Under the pieces are notes generated by a model. The model had not been told where the DNA came from and ran no database searches. It saw nothing but the letters and a program-made list of their open reading frames with translations. The position numbers and the translations under genes were made by a program. Shown here in pieces: positions 8,812-17,474 of a stretch of DNA of 64,000 nt (the first letter of the stretch is position 1; each line of letters starts with the position of its first letter). Source of the DNA: Polynucleobacter sp. 73C-SIWE (GTDB lineage Bacteria; Pseudomonadota; Gammaproteobacteria; Burkholderiales; Burkholderiaceae); assembly GCF_018882465.1 (NCBI RefSeq), contig NZ_JACVOK010000002.1, positions 620,001 to 684,000 on the forward strand, written 5' to 3'.

Positions 8812-9606
8812 ATGACTAAGATTACAGACCTATCAACAACACTTTCACATGGTGTGAAACAAGTTGAAAAAGAAATTAATGAAATCAGCACAGCTCTGGC
8901 AACGGGGCGCGCACCACTGAATCCAGGCAACAGTAGCGAGGTTACACGCCTCTCTTCCCAAGTTAATAAATATAAAACAACGGAGCATAGCCTTGGTCAA
9001 GTACAGAATGTGATTAACGTTGCGCAAACTGGTTTAGTTTCTGCCGTTGATCTATTGCAGCAGATGGAATCTCTAGCAAACCAAGCAGCTAGTGGAACCC
9101 TAAGTGCAACCGATATGGAAGCCATCAACACCACCTTCACGCAGCTCGCTTCGCAAATTGCAAATATTGGCGAAAATGCGGATGTAAATGGTCAAAACTT
9201 GCTCAATAACAGTGCAGGCTTCTCTGTAATGTCGGGCATTACCACTAGCAGCTTAATTACGATTGCTGGTTTAGATTTAACGGCGATTGCTGCCACCTGT
9301 ACTGGTCTTAGTATTACGAGTGTTGAAGGTGCATATACCGCCATTACAACATTAACATCGCAGCTATCATTAATTAGCGCCGGGCAATCTACATTCAGCG
9401 CTGCAACTGTTGGTATTAAGGCCTATCAATCAGAGGCAAATGCCCTATCGACAGGTTTGCAAGCAACAATTGATTCAATCTACAACATCGATCCGACAGC
9501 CTTGCAATCCAGACTACAGCAGTTAAACAATCAACAATCGATTGACTATTATTTGGTGACCCAAATGAATCAACAAGCGGCTGCTGTATTAACCATCTTT
9601 AGATAA
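8812..9606 (+). CDS. Short flagellin (paralogue B)
   Basis: This 264-residue flagellin is a close paralogue of the 7820 gene: EVTRLSSQVNKY, GQNLLNNSAGFSV, IDPTALQSRLQQLNNQQ and a final TIFR are nearly the same. It keeps one cysteine (163) in AATCTGLSITS. The ATG at 8812 is preferred over a TTG at 8782 because flagellins of this set start a few residues before the first helix and AAAGGG lies upstream. I found no sigma-28 promoter in the 140 bases between the upstream terminator and this gene. Expression may depend on read-through or on a different promoter. Confidence 0.88.
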   Translation: MTKITDLSTTLSHGVKQVEKEINEISTALATGRAPLNPGNSSEVTRLSSQVNKYKTTEHSLGQVQNVINVAQTGLVSAVDLLQQMESLANQAASGTLSATDMEAINTTFTQLASQIANIGENADVNGQNLLNNSAGFSVMSGITTSSLITIAGLDLTAIAATCTGLSITSVEGAYTAITTLTSQLSLISAGQSTFSAATVGIKAYQSEANALSTGLQATIDSIYNIDPTALQSRLQQLNNQQSIDYYLVTQMNQQAAAVLTIFR

Positions 9607-9648
9607 TTTATCTTCATGAATAAAATTGGATGTAGGATATAGACCTAT

Positions 9649-9666
9649 GCAAGAGAATCCTCTTGC
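9649..9666 (+). other. Hairpin after flagellin B
   Basis: GCAAGAG, loop AATC, CTCTTGC: a perfect 7-bp stem 43 bases after the stop codon. No T-run follows, so it is better read as a 3'-end or processing structure than as an intrinsic terminator. Confidence 0.45.
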
Positions 9667-9694
9667 GCCCTAAAAACCTATTACTACTGACATT

Positions 9695-10069
9695 ATGTTT
9701 ACATCAAATAATCCTCTAAAGACCTACATCGATATTGATAACAATATCACTGGGGCAGATTTTGAGAAAAAATGGTTCGAGTCTGTTATTACCCTACTGA
9801 GAAAAATACAAACTGGTGAATTTGATGCAGTGATGACCCATAAAAGGTTACTTGAAATTTCAGAAGGCTTGCAGTGGATCCAAGAAAACTTAAACGAAAA
9901 ATTAAGCTCACAACATAGGACACTTTTAAAATCGATCTATAGCACTTGCATTCAGATTATGAATGGTGCAATCCAAACTAGAAACACCGAGTACTTAGGC
10001 ATTGTGATTGCATGTCTTGAGACAGTAGTACAGCCTTACTACAGAAAATCTGATACAGACGATAAATAA
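9695..10069 (+). CDS. Possible FliS-type flagellin export chaperone
   Basis: The 124-residue protein is all-helical in appearance and has the FliS size and layout: a segment with VITLLRKIQTGEF, a KRLLEISEGLQWIQENLN helix, then LLKSIYSTCIQIMNGAIQ and a last helix ending VVQPYYR. In FliS the IY...A pattern is typical of helix 4. It lies right behind the flagellin genes, where fliS (often with fliD) is expected. The similarity is by pattern only, and no fliD follows, so a different small flagellar chaperone is possible. No clear ribosome binding site is visible. Confidence 0.5.
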   Translation: MFTSNNPLKTYIDIDNNITGADFEKKWFESVITLLRKIQTGEFDAVMTHKRLLEISEGLQWIQENLNEKLSSQHRTLLKSIYSTCIQIMNGAIQTRNTEYLGIVIACLETVVQPYYRKSDTDDK

Positions 10070-10091
10070 ATATAAATTGAGTATTTAAATA

Positions 10092-10829
10092 ATGAATATA
10101 GCTGCTAGTCCTACTACAAAAGAAATGCTAATTTCTAGAGGACTAGAAAGTTTCATTAGTGGCTCATATTACGAGGCATTAAACAATTTTGAAGAGGTCC
10201 TCAGTGATACACCAACTGATTCAGGCGCCCTATATCATATAGCCGGTTGCCAAATTCAATTACATCAGCTTAACTCAGCGCAGGTAACTATAGAAAAGGC
10301 GCTCAGTATTGATTCTAAAGATTCTCTTGCCTGGTTTAGGTTAGGCCAAATTCATTACACCTGCAAACAATATGAATTAGCAATAGATTCATTTGGCAAA
10401 GCAATTGAGTTAATGCCAGACTTTGCAGATGCGTGGTTCATGGGCGGCCAAGCACTGATAGAGAGTGGCGATATTAATGATGGCATGCTGGCTCTTAAGA
10501 GTGCATTAACATTCAATCCAAGCTCAATGGTTTTTAATGAAGTTTTTGGAAGACATTTCATTGAGAATAAAAGACATATTGGTACACTAATTGTATCTGG
10601 AAACTTACAGGAAATCCTTACCAACATTCCATTCCTTCTAGAAAACAAAGTCTTTAATTTAAAAATTGTATTGATAACAGATTGCAAAGAAGTTGAGCAG
10701 CTATTTAAAGCGATATCGATACCAGTCTATCAAACAATACTTTGTGATGGTAAGTCAGAAATAACAAAAACCCAGAATCACATTAGTAAATCTAGGGAGC
10801 ATTATCTCTGTCCAAAAAAGTGGCTCTAA
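10092..10829 (+). CDS. TPR-repeat protein next to flagellin genes
   Basis: The 245-residue protein has three to four tetratricopeptide repeats in residues 13-150 (YYEALNNFEEVLSDTP, QLNSAQVTIEKALSID, QYELAIDSFGKAIELMPDFADAW, then INDGMLALKSAL). The C-terminal 90 residues have no family I recognise and end in a basic tail. TPR proteins act as protein-binding scaffolds. Placement between a FliS-like gene and glycan genes suggests work on flagellin, for example recognition before modification or export, but that is inference from context. Confidence 0.65.
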   Translation: MNIAASPTTKEMLISRGLESFISGSYYEALNNFEEVLSDTPTDSGALYHIAGCQIQLHQLNSAQVTIEKALSIDSKDSLAWFRLGQIHYTCKQYELAIDSFGKAIELMPDFADAWFMGGQALIESGDINDGMLALKSALTFNPSSMVFNEVFGRHFIENKRHIGTLIVSGNLQEILTNIPFLLENKVFNLKIVLITDCKEVEQLFKAISIPVYQTILCDGKSEITKTQNHISKSREHYLCPKKWL

Positions 10830-11129
10830 TTGACATATACCTTACTATAGATCTGAGTTAAATAAACTTAAAAAACTAAAGCATGGTTCCTTCTTCACAT
10901 TCTTATTAATTAAAGATCAAACAAGATATAAATAGCAAATTTATCTAAATATCTTTAGATTATTAGACTCAAATTTTGACTTAAATAGGTTTCGTAAAGT
11001 ATTCATTTTTTAAGTGTTGAATTACCTGTTTTTTAAGCCTCTTCTAGATAAATTAAAAAACTGTCATACGATTCATAATTTAAGTAGAAAATATTTATCA
11101 CAATTAAAGAGCTGCAGCAAAAGAAGGCA
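10830..11129. other. A+T-rich gap before glycan gene cluster
   Basis: These 300 bases contain no credible gene on either strand. The sequence is very A+T-rich with many TTTAA and AATAAA-like runs and probably holds the promoter of the epimerase gene. I could not find a -35/-10 pair with correct spacing, nor a T-tailed hairpin for the end of the TPR gene. The sudden fall in G+C begins here. Confidence 0.5.
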
Positions 11130-12023
11130 ATGTACACAATGAAAAAAAATATTCTATTGGTTGGGGGATGTGGTTACATAGGCACCTTTTTATACGAAAA
11201 ATTGCTCGAGAATAATTGCTCAATTACGGTATGCGATATCTTGAAACGAGGAAATCCCTTAAATATTGACTTGATCAATAAGGACTATGCCTTACTAGAA
11301 GAAAGGGATTTGCAACATTACGACACTGTACTTTGGTTTGCAGGCCATTCCAGTGTGAGTCTTTCTACTGAAGATCCAGAGGGTGCATTAAAAAACAATT
11401 GCCTTAATCTATACTCTTTTGCGAAGAAATTACCCGAAAAAACAAAATTTATTTACGCCTCATCGGCGAGTCTATATTCAAAAAAATCATCAACAAATAT
11501 AGCATCCACTGAAGATAGTTTAGTAACGATTCCATCACAAAATCCATATGACATTTCAAAATTTGCTTTTGATTACATTGCAAAAGGGTTTTTAAATAAT
11601 TTTTATGGGCTTCGAATGGGAACACTCTCTGGTTACAGCCCAAATTTGAGACCTGAGTTAGTTTTTAATGCAATGAATATTTCAGCCAAAAAAAATGGTT
11701 ATATTACGTTAAAAAATGCCGAATCAAATAGAACAATTCTGTTACTAGAGGACTTATGGATTTTAATAAGGGAGCTGATTTTTTCAACCCATAAACCCGG
11801 CTTTATTAACGTTGGCAGCATAAACTGTAACTTAGGCCAGTTAGCCAATCAAATCAGAGAAGTATGGGGGTCAAATATTATCGATAACGGCGTATCAGAA
11901 ACATATTCTTTTACGCTTGATACATCTATGATGAAGAATATATGTGGCGCAGATTTGAAGGCGAGAGACTTTGGCAAAGATTGTCATGAGCTTTTGATAA
12001 AAATGGAGTCCAAAAATGGCTAG
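11130..12023 (+). CDS. NAD-dependent epimerase/dehydratase (extended SDR)
   Basis: The 297-residue protein is an extended short-chain dehydrogenase. The Rossmann motif GGCGYIG stands at about residues 12-18, YASSASLYS supplies the catalytic Ser region, and YDISK is the YxxxK pair. Such enzymes interconvert nucleotide-activated sugars, so it likely makes a sugar donor for glycosylation. Its stop overlaps the next gene by 8 bases. An alternative ATG at 11139 gives MKKNILLVGG and is equally likely as start. Codon use is clearly A/T-rich compared with the flanking flagellar genes. Confidence 0.82.
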   Translation: MYTMKKNILLVGGCGYIGTFLYEKLLENNCSITVCDILKRGNPLNIDLINKDYALLEERDLQHYDTVLWFAGHSSVSLSTEDPEGALKNNCLNLYSFAKKLPEKTKFIYASSASLYSKKSSTNIASTEDSLVTIPSQNPYDISKFAFDYIAKGFLNNFYGLRMGTLSGYSPNLRPELVFNAMNISAKKNGYITLKNAESNRTILLLEDLWILIRELIFSTHKPGFINVGSINCNLGQLANQIREVWGSNIIDNGVSETYSFTLDTSMMKNICGADLKARDFGKDCHELLIKMESKNG

Positions 12024-13260
12024 CTATCCACTTACGAGGTGCCTTTGCTGTGATTCAAATAATCTATCACTAGTTTTAGATTTAGCAATGCAATCATTAG
12101 CGAATTCTTATAGTGAAAAAAAAGATGCACTTATGGAGAAGTATCCACTGGCTCTAAATGTTTGTCCAAGTTGCTGGCATGCCCAACTAAGTTATTGTGT
12201 TGATAGAGGGTTAATATTTGACTCTTATAAGTACATTAGCGGCACTTCAAAAACATTGAATAATTATTTTCGCTGGTTCGCGAAAGAAATTAAGGGATTG
12301 ATTCCTCAGGATGGGAAAATTTTAGAGATAGCAGCAAATGATGGCTCTTTAATTGCAGAAATGAATGCATTGGGTCTAAACACCATTGGAATTGATCCTG
12401 CAAAAAATATTGTGAATCTTGCTTCAGACAGAGGGCTAAATATAAAGTACGGTTATTGGCCTCAAGATTCAAATAAAATTCAAGGGAAATTTGATGCAAT
12501 TATTTGTATGAATGTTTTAGCTCACGTTGACAACCCCAAAGATTTTCTCTTGGAGTGCAAAAATAAACTGTCTCAAAATGGAGTAATCTTAATTCAGCCA
12601 TCACAAGCCAGAATGTTTGGAAACTATGAATTTGACACTTGCTATCACGAGCACATATCTTTTTTTAATACATCATCCATTAAAACTTTAGCCTCCAGGA
12701 TTGGATTAAAGTTACTTAAAACATCACTAGTTAATATCCATGGAGATAGCCCTATTTATATGCTTGTCCATAATGAATCTGAGCGTCAAATTTCAAATGG
12801 AGCATTTAGTTCTTTACCTTTTGGCATTTCAGAGAGCTTAGAGAAGTATGAGATTGAAATTAATTTGTTTGAAAAATTCACTTATGATGCATTTTCAAAT
12901 AAAGCTACAAGCATCTTAAAAAAATTAGATTTCGATATTAATCAATTTAAATCTAGGGGTTTTGATATTATTTTTGTTGGGGCAGCCGCCAAGGCAATGA
13001 CCGTAATTAATGCTATTGAAATAGTACCTGATTATTTTTTAGATGAGTCTCCCCTAAAGATAGGGCTCTATCCAGCTGGGATAGCAACCAAGATTGAAAA
13101 TTTTGAGTTGTGTAAAAAATTGAATAAACCAGCACTATTTGTAATAACTGCCTGGAATTTTAGGAATGAAATTTCTGAAAAAATTAGGGAAATTGGAATT
13201 CCAAAGGGATCTGTAATTTACACATATTTTCCAGAAAGTTCCACAATATGCGAACAGTAA
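12016..13260 (+). CDS. SAM-dependent sugar C-methyltransferase-type protein
   Basis: The 414-residue protein has the three-part plan of sugar C-methyltransferases: an N-terminal zinc site (C9-x2-C12 in RCLCC and CPSC near 51-54), a SAM-binding motif (ILEIAANDGSL near residue 95), and YHEHISFFN, typical of this family. A C-terminal Rossmann-like domain follows (DIIFVGAAAKAMT). It is expected to methylate a nucleotide-linked sugar, making a branched deoxy sugar. Overlaps of 8 and 13 bases with its neighbours show a tight operon. The actual substrate cannot be read from sequence. Confidence 0.82.
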   Translation: MASYPLTRCLCCDSNNLSLVLDLAMQSLANSYSEKKDALMEKYPLALNVCPSCWHAQLSYCVDRGLIFDSYKYISGTSKTLNNYFRWFAKEIKGLIPQDGKILEIAANDGSLIAEMNALGLNTIGIDPAKNIVNLASDRGLNIKYGYWPQDSNKIQGKFDAIICMNVLAHVDNPKDFLLECKNKLSQNGVILIQPSQARMFGNYEFDTCYHEHISFFNTSSIKTLASRIGLKLLKTSLVNIHGDSPIYMLVHNESERQISNGAFSSLPFGISESLEKYEIEINLFEKFTYDAFSNKATSILKKLDFDINQFKSRGFDIIFVGAAAKAMTVINAIEIVPDYFLDESPLKIGLYPAGIATKIENFELCKKLNKPALFVITAWNFRNEISEKIREIGIPKGSVIYTYFPESSTICEQ

Positions 13261-14051
13261 TTTGCCATTTTTATAATGAGTCATATTTATTACCTTGGTG
13301 GTTAAATCATCATAAAAATATTTTTGATCATGGAATTATGATCAACCATCGATCTACAGACTCTTCAGTAGACATAATTAAAAAAATTACACCTAACTGG
13401 GATATTGTTGAGACTCGATTGTCTGAATTTGATGCCTATATGACAGATTTAGAAGTGATGAATTATGAGGAGCAAGTTACTGGATTTAAAATTGCCTTAA
13501 ATGTAACTGAATTTTTGATGCCAACCCTACCTTTAGAGCAAATAGAGCATGCAATTCAAAAATTAGGAAGGGTCGGTTGCGCCGCCTCAGGCATGATTTG
13601 TGTCGACAACAATATATCCATAACCCCTAATTACGATAGCCCACTACAAACCCAAAAATATTTCGGATATGACGACAATTTAATAATTGATCAGAGAAGT
13701 AGGATGCTATTGGGGCAATCGCCCTACCCCTATAGAAATCGTTTTTATCATTCTCACAAGGTGGGGATGTATCAGCCTGGTCGACACCTCTCTTATCATC
13801 ATGATGCTAATTTTAGAGTAAATGAGTTAATGATTTTTCATTATGGCTACGCACCATGGAACGAATCTTTTTTAGCAAGAAAAATTCAAATTAAGGATAA
13901 AGTTTCTAAAGGAGATATATCGAGAAATTGGGGCTTACAACATCTAAAGGGATATGAAGAATTAAATTCTGATTTTGAAAAACAAAAAATCTTATCAATA
14001 GATTTAAATACTCATCCTTTTGCTGGTCAAGCCCTAAAGCACTTGCGTTGA
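13248..14051 (+). CDS. Glycosyltransferase, GT2-like
   Basis: The 267-residue protein starts MRTVICHFYNESYLLPWWL, then HHKNIFDHGIMINHRSTDSS, which is the nucleotide-sugar-binding start of the glycosyltransferase group in which a family-2-like fold begins with YNE..LLPWW. There is no signal peptide or membrane segment, so it acts in the cytoplasm. It overlaps the methyltransferase by 13 bases and ends the A+T-rich operon. Together the three genes could make and transfer a methylated sugar, perhaps to flagellin. Acceptor and donor are unknown. Confidence 0.75.
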   Translation: MRTVICHFYNESYLLPWWLNHHKNIFDHGIMINHRSTDSSVDIIKKITPNWDIVETRLSEFDAYMTDLEVMNYEEQVTGFKIALNVTEFLMPTLPLEQIEHAIQKLGRVGCAASGMICVDNNISITPNYDSPLQTQKYFGYDDNLIIDQRSRMLLGQSPYPYRNRFYHSHKVGMYQPGRHLSYHHDANFRVNELMIFHYGYAPWNESFLARKIQIKDKVSKGDISRNWGLQHLKGYEELNSDFEKQKILSIDLNTHPFAGQALKHLR

Positions 14052-14194
14052 ATGCTGCTATTTTCTGAACATTAAGAATATATTTAATAATTATTTCTTT
14101 AAATTACACCAGCTAAATTATTAAGGGTATGTAAACCATTCTTTAATGCGTATATTTTTTCGTAGGCAAGGTTAACTCAATGTATTTTTTGAAA

Positions 14195-15025
14195 TTAACT
14201 CTTGAGGCTGGCAATTAAAATCATATCGATTAAATGGGCATCCTCAATAAATTTAGCAAGGTGATCTTTAATAGATTTTTCTCCAACACTATTTAACAAT
14301 AATTGAAACAATTTTTTATAGACTCTAAATTTCTTTTGTTGCAAATACTGCAACATTAACTCAAGATACTCCACAGAAAGATGGGTACTAGGATTTAAGC
14401 CCTCAAGTTGCTTAATCAGTTCTGAGTCATCGCAATGACGCCACATATTGAAAAGTCCATGGAATCCAAATGTTTCAATTTCTGGAGTGGCGCGCTCGTA
14501 TGAAAACATATCCGCAACTTTATCTGCGGCAAATCGGATACCATATGTTTCTAGCTGTGGCCTCAGTAGTCTGCAAATTAGCTCATCCTCATTCACTTGA
14601 CAATCTTTACCAACCTGCAGATTTAAAACTTCTCTCATGAGATTTGTTGACCTAAGAGAAAAGCCACCATTTCCAACCGTGAGCCCATCTTTATGCCAAG
14701 GCCAACGAGCACCAATATAGTCATACTCTAGAAATTCATTTGTCCATGCCCTAGGATTGGTGACATATCCATCCCACTGAACTATTAATAGGAATTTGGT
14801 TTTAATGTGCCCTAGTAACTCTTGAATGACAAATCGAGAGTAATCGTCTCTCGATTTTAGGGGTGTGATCTCAATCGATCTGAACTTCCCACTCAGCAAT
14901 CTATCTGAAAATAGAATTGAATCCCCGAAGTCTATATTTTTTGTTGAGATTTTGATTGCCTCTGCGGATAAATCCGGGGTAATACAATCTATTGAGCAAA
15001 TTGTGACATCCTTCAAGCTGAGCAT
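14195..15025 (-). CDS. DUF5672-family (putative glycosyltransferase) protein
   Basis: The 276-residue protein contains FLLIVQWDGYV, then YDYIGARWPWH and VGNGGFSLRS, a pattern I recognise from the DUF5672 family, which has a glycosyltransferase-like core. A QWDGY acidic residue and the GNGGFSLR loop resemble donor-binding parts of other glycosyltransferases. It starts 5 bases after the TPR-glycosyltransferase gene and is probably the last gene of the fli operon, converging on the plus-strand glycan genes. Function in flagellin modification is inferred from place only. Confidence 0.7.
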   Translation of the reverse strand: MLSLKDVTICSIDCITPDLSAEAIKISTKNIDFGDSILFSDRLLSGKFRSIEITPLKSRDDYSRFVIQELLGHIKTKFLLIVQWDGYVTNPRAWTNEFLEYDYIGARWPWHKDGLTVGNGGFSLRSTNLMREVLNLQVGKDCQVNEDELICRLLRPQLETYGIRFAADKVADMFSYERATPEIETFGFHGLFNMWRHCDDSELIKQLEGLNPSTHLSVEYLELMLQYLQQKKFRVYKKLFQLLLNSVGEKSIKDHLAKFIEDAHLIDMILIASLKS

Positions 15026-15030
15026 TATGG

Positions 15031-17469
15031 TTATATTTCTCTCAGATACTTTGATGTAAGTTCATCGCTAATTTTTTGTAAAACCTGATCCCAATCGCCC
15101 TGCTTCTTCTGCCTAAAAAGCGTAACTGATGGATACCAAGGCGAATCCTTACGCTCTTGCAACCAGCGCCAGCAAGTATCAAAACGATTCAAGATCCAGG
15201 TTGGCTTTCCAAGCGCTGCGGCCAAGTGTGCTGTTGAAGTATCTACTGCAATGACTAAGTCTAGGTTTTCAATTAAAGCGGCTGTATCAGTGAAATCATT
15301 TAACTCACTCGCATAATTAATGATTTGAGGGCCTTCCCAACCATTTTTCAGTACTTCAACTAACTCAGATTCTGCAGGATCACCTTTTTGCAAACTATAA
15401 AATTGCACATCGATATCTTTAAATACTGTGAGCTTTTCAAGGGGAAGATTGCGTCTATTATTTGTTGCCCAAACCTCTGGTTGATCTGGCCTAAATCCTC
15501 CAGACCAAACTAGACCAATACGTATCTTGTCCTTTTTACCCAATTTATTTTTCCAGTATTCTGTTTTAATTGGATCTGAAGGGATATATGGAATAGAGCT
15601 TGGGATAGTTTCCAGAGTTGTTTGAAATGCATGAGGAAGACTCATTAAAGGGCAATAGTAATCATATGGTTCCGCGGGCTCAATACCTGTCGTTGTCATA
15701 CTAGCTACACCCTCAACATTCTTCATTAGGGCTAACAATGGCTTTTGTACTTCAAAGATAACCTTTGCACCCAACTTAGCAAGCATCGGCACATAGCGGC
15801 AGAACTGTAATGTATCGCCGAGGCCCTGCTCGCTAACAACTAAAATTGTTTTATTTTCTAGTGATTTATTTCCAAGCCACAATGGCTTATGAAATACTCT
15901 ATTTTTCAGCACTCCAGATTTTGAGGCCCTTCTGCGCCACTCATACTCAGCCCAACCCTCCTGATAGTTACCTTGTGTCAGCAATACTAAAGATCGATTC
16001 CAACTTGCATCAGCTAAGGTTCCTGGGTCTTCCATAGCATGATTAAAATGCAGTACGGAGAGCTCAAGCTCTTGCATTTCATGAAAAATAACCCCTAAAT
16101 TATTATGGGGTTGAGCAAAATGACTTTTTTTGCTAATCGCCGTCTGATAATCTTTAATGGCTGCATCATAATCTTGCATCTTTTGTAAGGTTACACCGCG
16201 ATTAAAGTAGGCTTCCGCAAAATCCTGCTTAAGATCTATTGCCTTGTTGTATTGCATAATTGCGGCATCAGGCTGATTAATCTCCTGAAAGACTAATCCT
16301 AAGTTTGAATAAGCATCTGCATAATCCTTTTTTAAGGATATTGCTACATAAAAACTAGCCATCGATTCAGCAAATTTACCAAGATCTTTTAGTATGACGC
16401 CGCGATTATTCATCGCCTCTACGTAATCAGGCTTTAATTCCAGAGTTCTATTGTAAGAAGCGATGGCCTCATCGTAACGCTTTAATCCTTGAAGGATTAG
16501 GCCTCGATTACAGTGCCCTTCTGCGAAGGAGTCATTAATCTCAATTGCCTTATCAAGACAAATAAGCCCAGACTCTAGATCGCCAAATGAACGGTAGATA
16601 ATTGCCTTATTGCTATAGGCTTCGATATGGTCCGGTCTGATGCTTAAGGCTTTATCATAAGCCTTGATAGCATCATCTAGTTGGCCCGTTTCCTGTAGAA
16701 GAACACCGTGGTTAAAGTGGGCCTCAGAATAATTTGGCTCTAACTTAATTGCCGTATGGTAACTTTCAAAAGCTTTTTCGGTCTTTCCTTGTGCTCTATA
16801 TATAACGCCGAATGAATTATGTAACTCAGGTAAAGCTGGATTAAGATCTAATGCAAATTGTAAATTTTTTATTGCTTCACTATCTTGACCCAATCTTTGC
16901 AGAAGGAGGCCACATTTAACATAAGCCTCAACGCAATTTATATCAATATTAATGACTACTTTATATGCCTTTAAAGCCTCCTCAAGCCGTCCTATTTCTT
17001 GCAATAAATCCGCTCGATTAAAATGTGCAGCTATATAATCCGGCTTTATTAAGATTGCATTTTCATAGCACTTCACTGCAGTTTCATGCTCGCCCAGCTG
17101 CTTTAGGACAACGCCGCGGTTATTGTGCGCCTCATAATGATTTGGATTGATTTGAATTGCTTTGCCATAGCTGACTAGAGCAGCTTCATACAAACCCATC
17201 TCCTTAGATACAACACCATGATTATTTAGTACATTTGGCTCTTTATCATTGATCTGTATAGCCCTACTTAAATAATCCAAAGCCTTTGGGAAATCTTTAT
17301 TTAACGCACTGATCATCCCGGATAATTGCAAGGCATGAAAATTATCTGGATGAGATTGAAGAATTTCCTGATAAATTTTTAGAGCATCATCTGGGCGACC
17401 CGCAACCTGCCTAGCAAGGCCTAATTTCAATTTATTAGTAATCACTTGATTATTATCAAACTTTGCCAT
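15031..17469 (-). CDS. Large TPR-repeat glycosyltransferase, candidate flagellin O-glycosyltransferase
   Basis: This is an 812-residue cytoplasmic protein. Residues about 10-500 are roughly fourteen consecutive 34-residue TPR repeats (for example HNNRGVVLKQLGEHETAVKC). A linker with EGWAEYEWRRR leads to a C-terminal glycosyltransferase-like domain with VVSEQGLGDTLQFCRYVPML and VDTSTAHLAAALGKPTWIL, as in heptosyltransferase/GT9-like folds. The plan is like O-GlcNAc transferase and the TPR transferases found in flagellar loci. It starts 5 bases after fliR, so it is co-transcribed with the export genes, which supports a role in modifying a flagellar protein. Confidence 0.8.
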   Translation of the reverse strand: MAKFDNNQVITNKLKLGLARQVAGRPDDALKIYQEILQSHPDNFHALQLSGMISALNKDFPKALDYLSRAIQINDKEPNVLNNHGVVSKEMGLYEAALVSYGKAIQINPNHYEAHNNRGVVLKQLGEHETAVKCYENAILIKPDYIAAHFNRADLLQEIGRLEEALKAYKVVINIDINCVEAYVKCGLLLQRLGQDSEAIKNLQFALDLNPALPELHNSFGVIYRAQGKTEKAFESYHTAIKLEPNYSEAHFNHGVLLQETGQLDDAIKAYDKALSIRPDHIEAYSNKAIIYRSFGDLESGLICLDKAIEINDSFAEGHCNRGLILQGLKRYDEAIASYNRTLELKPDYVEAMNNRGVILKDLGKFAESMASFYVAISLKKDYADAYSNLGLVFQEINQPDAAIMQYNKAIDLKQDFAEAYFNRGVTLQKMQDYDAAIKDYQTAISKKSHFAQPHNNLGVIFHEMQELELSVLHFNHAMEDPGTLADASWNRSLVLLTQGNYQEGWAEYEWRRRASKSGVLKNRVFHKPLWLGNKSLENKTILVVSEQGLGDTLQFCRYVPMLAKLGAKVIFEVQKPLLALMKNVEGVASMTTTGIEPAEPYDYYCPLMSLPHAFQTTLETIPSSIPYIPSDPIKTEYWKNKLGKKDKIRIGLVWSGGFRPDQPEVWATNNRRNLPLEKLTVFKDIDVQFYSLQKGDPAESELVEVLKNGWEGPQIINYASELNDFTDTAALIENLDLVIAVDTSTAHLAAALGKPTWILNRFDTCWRWLQERKDSPWYPSVTLFRQKKQGDWDQVLQKISDELTSKYLREI

Positions 17470-17474
17470 GATGA

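Noticed and set aside
10830-14200. Prophage, transposon or integron as the origin of the A+T-rich genes
   Set aside because: No transposase, integrase, inverted ends, target duplication or tRNA attachment site could be found at the borders.
15500-17400. Regular repetition of about 102 bases as a possible tandem DNA repeat or CRISPR-like array
   Set aside because: The period equals one 34-residue TPR repeat and the sequence is a continuous coding frame with diverged copies; there are no identical repeats with unique spacers.
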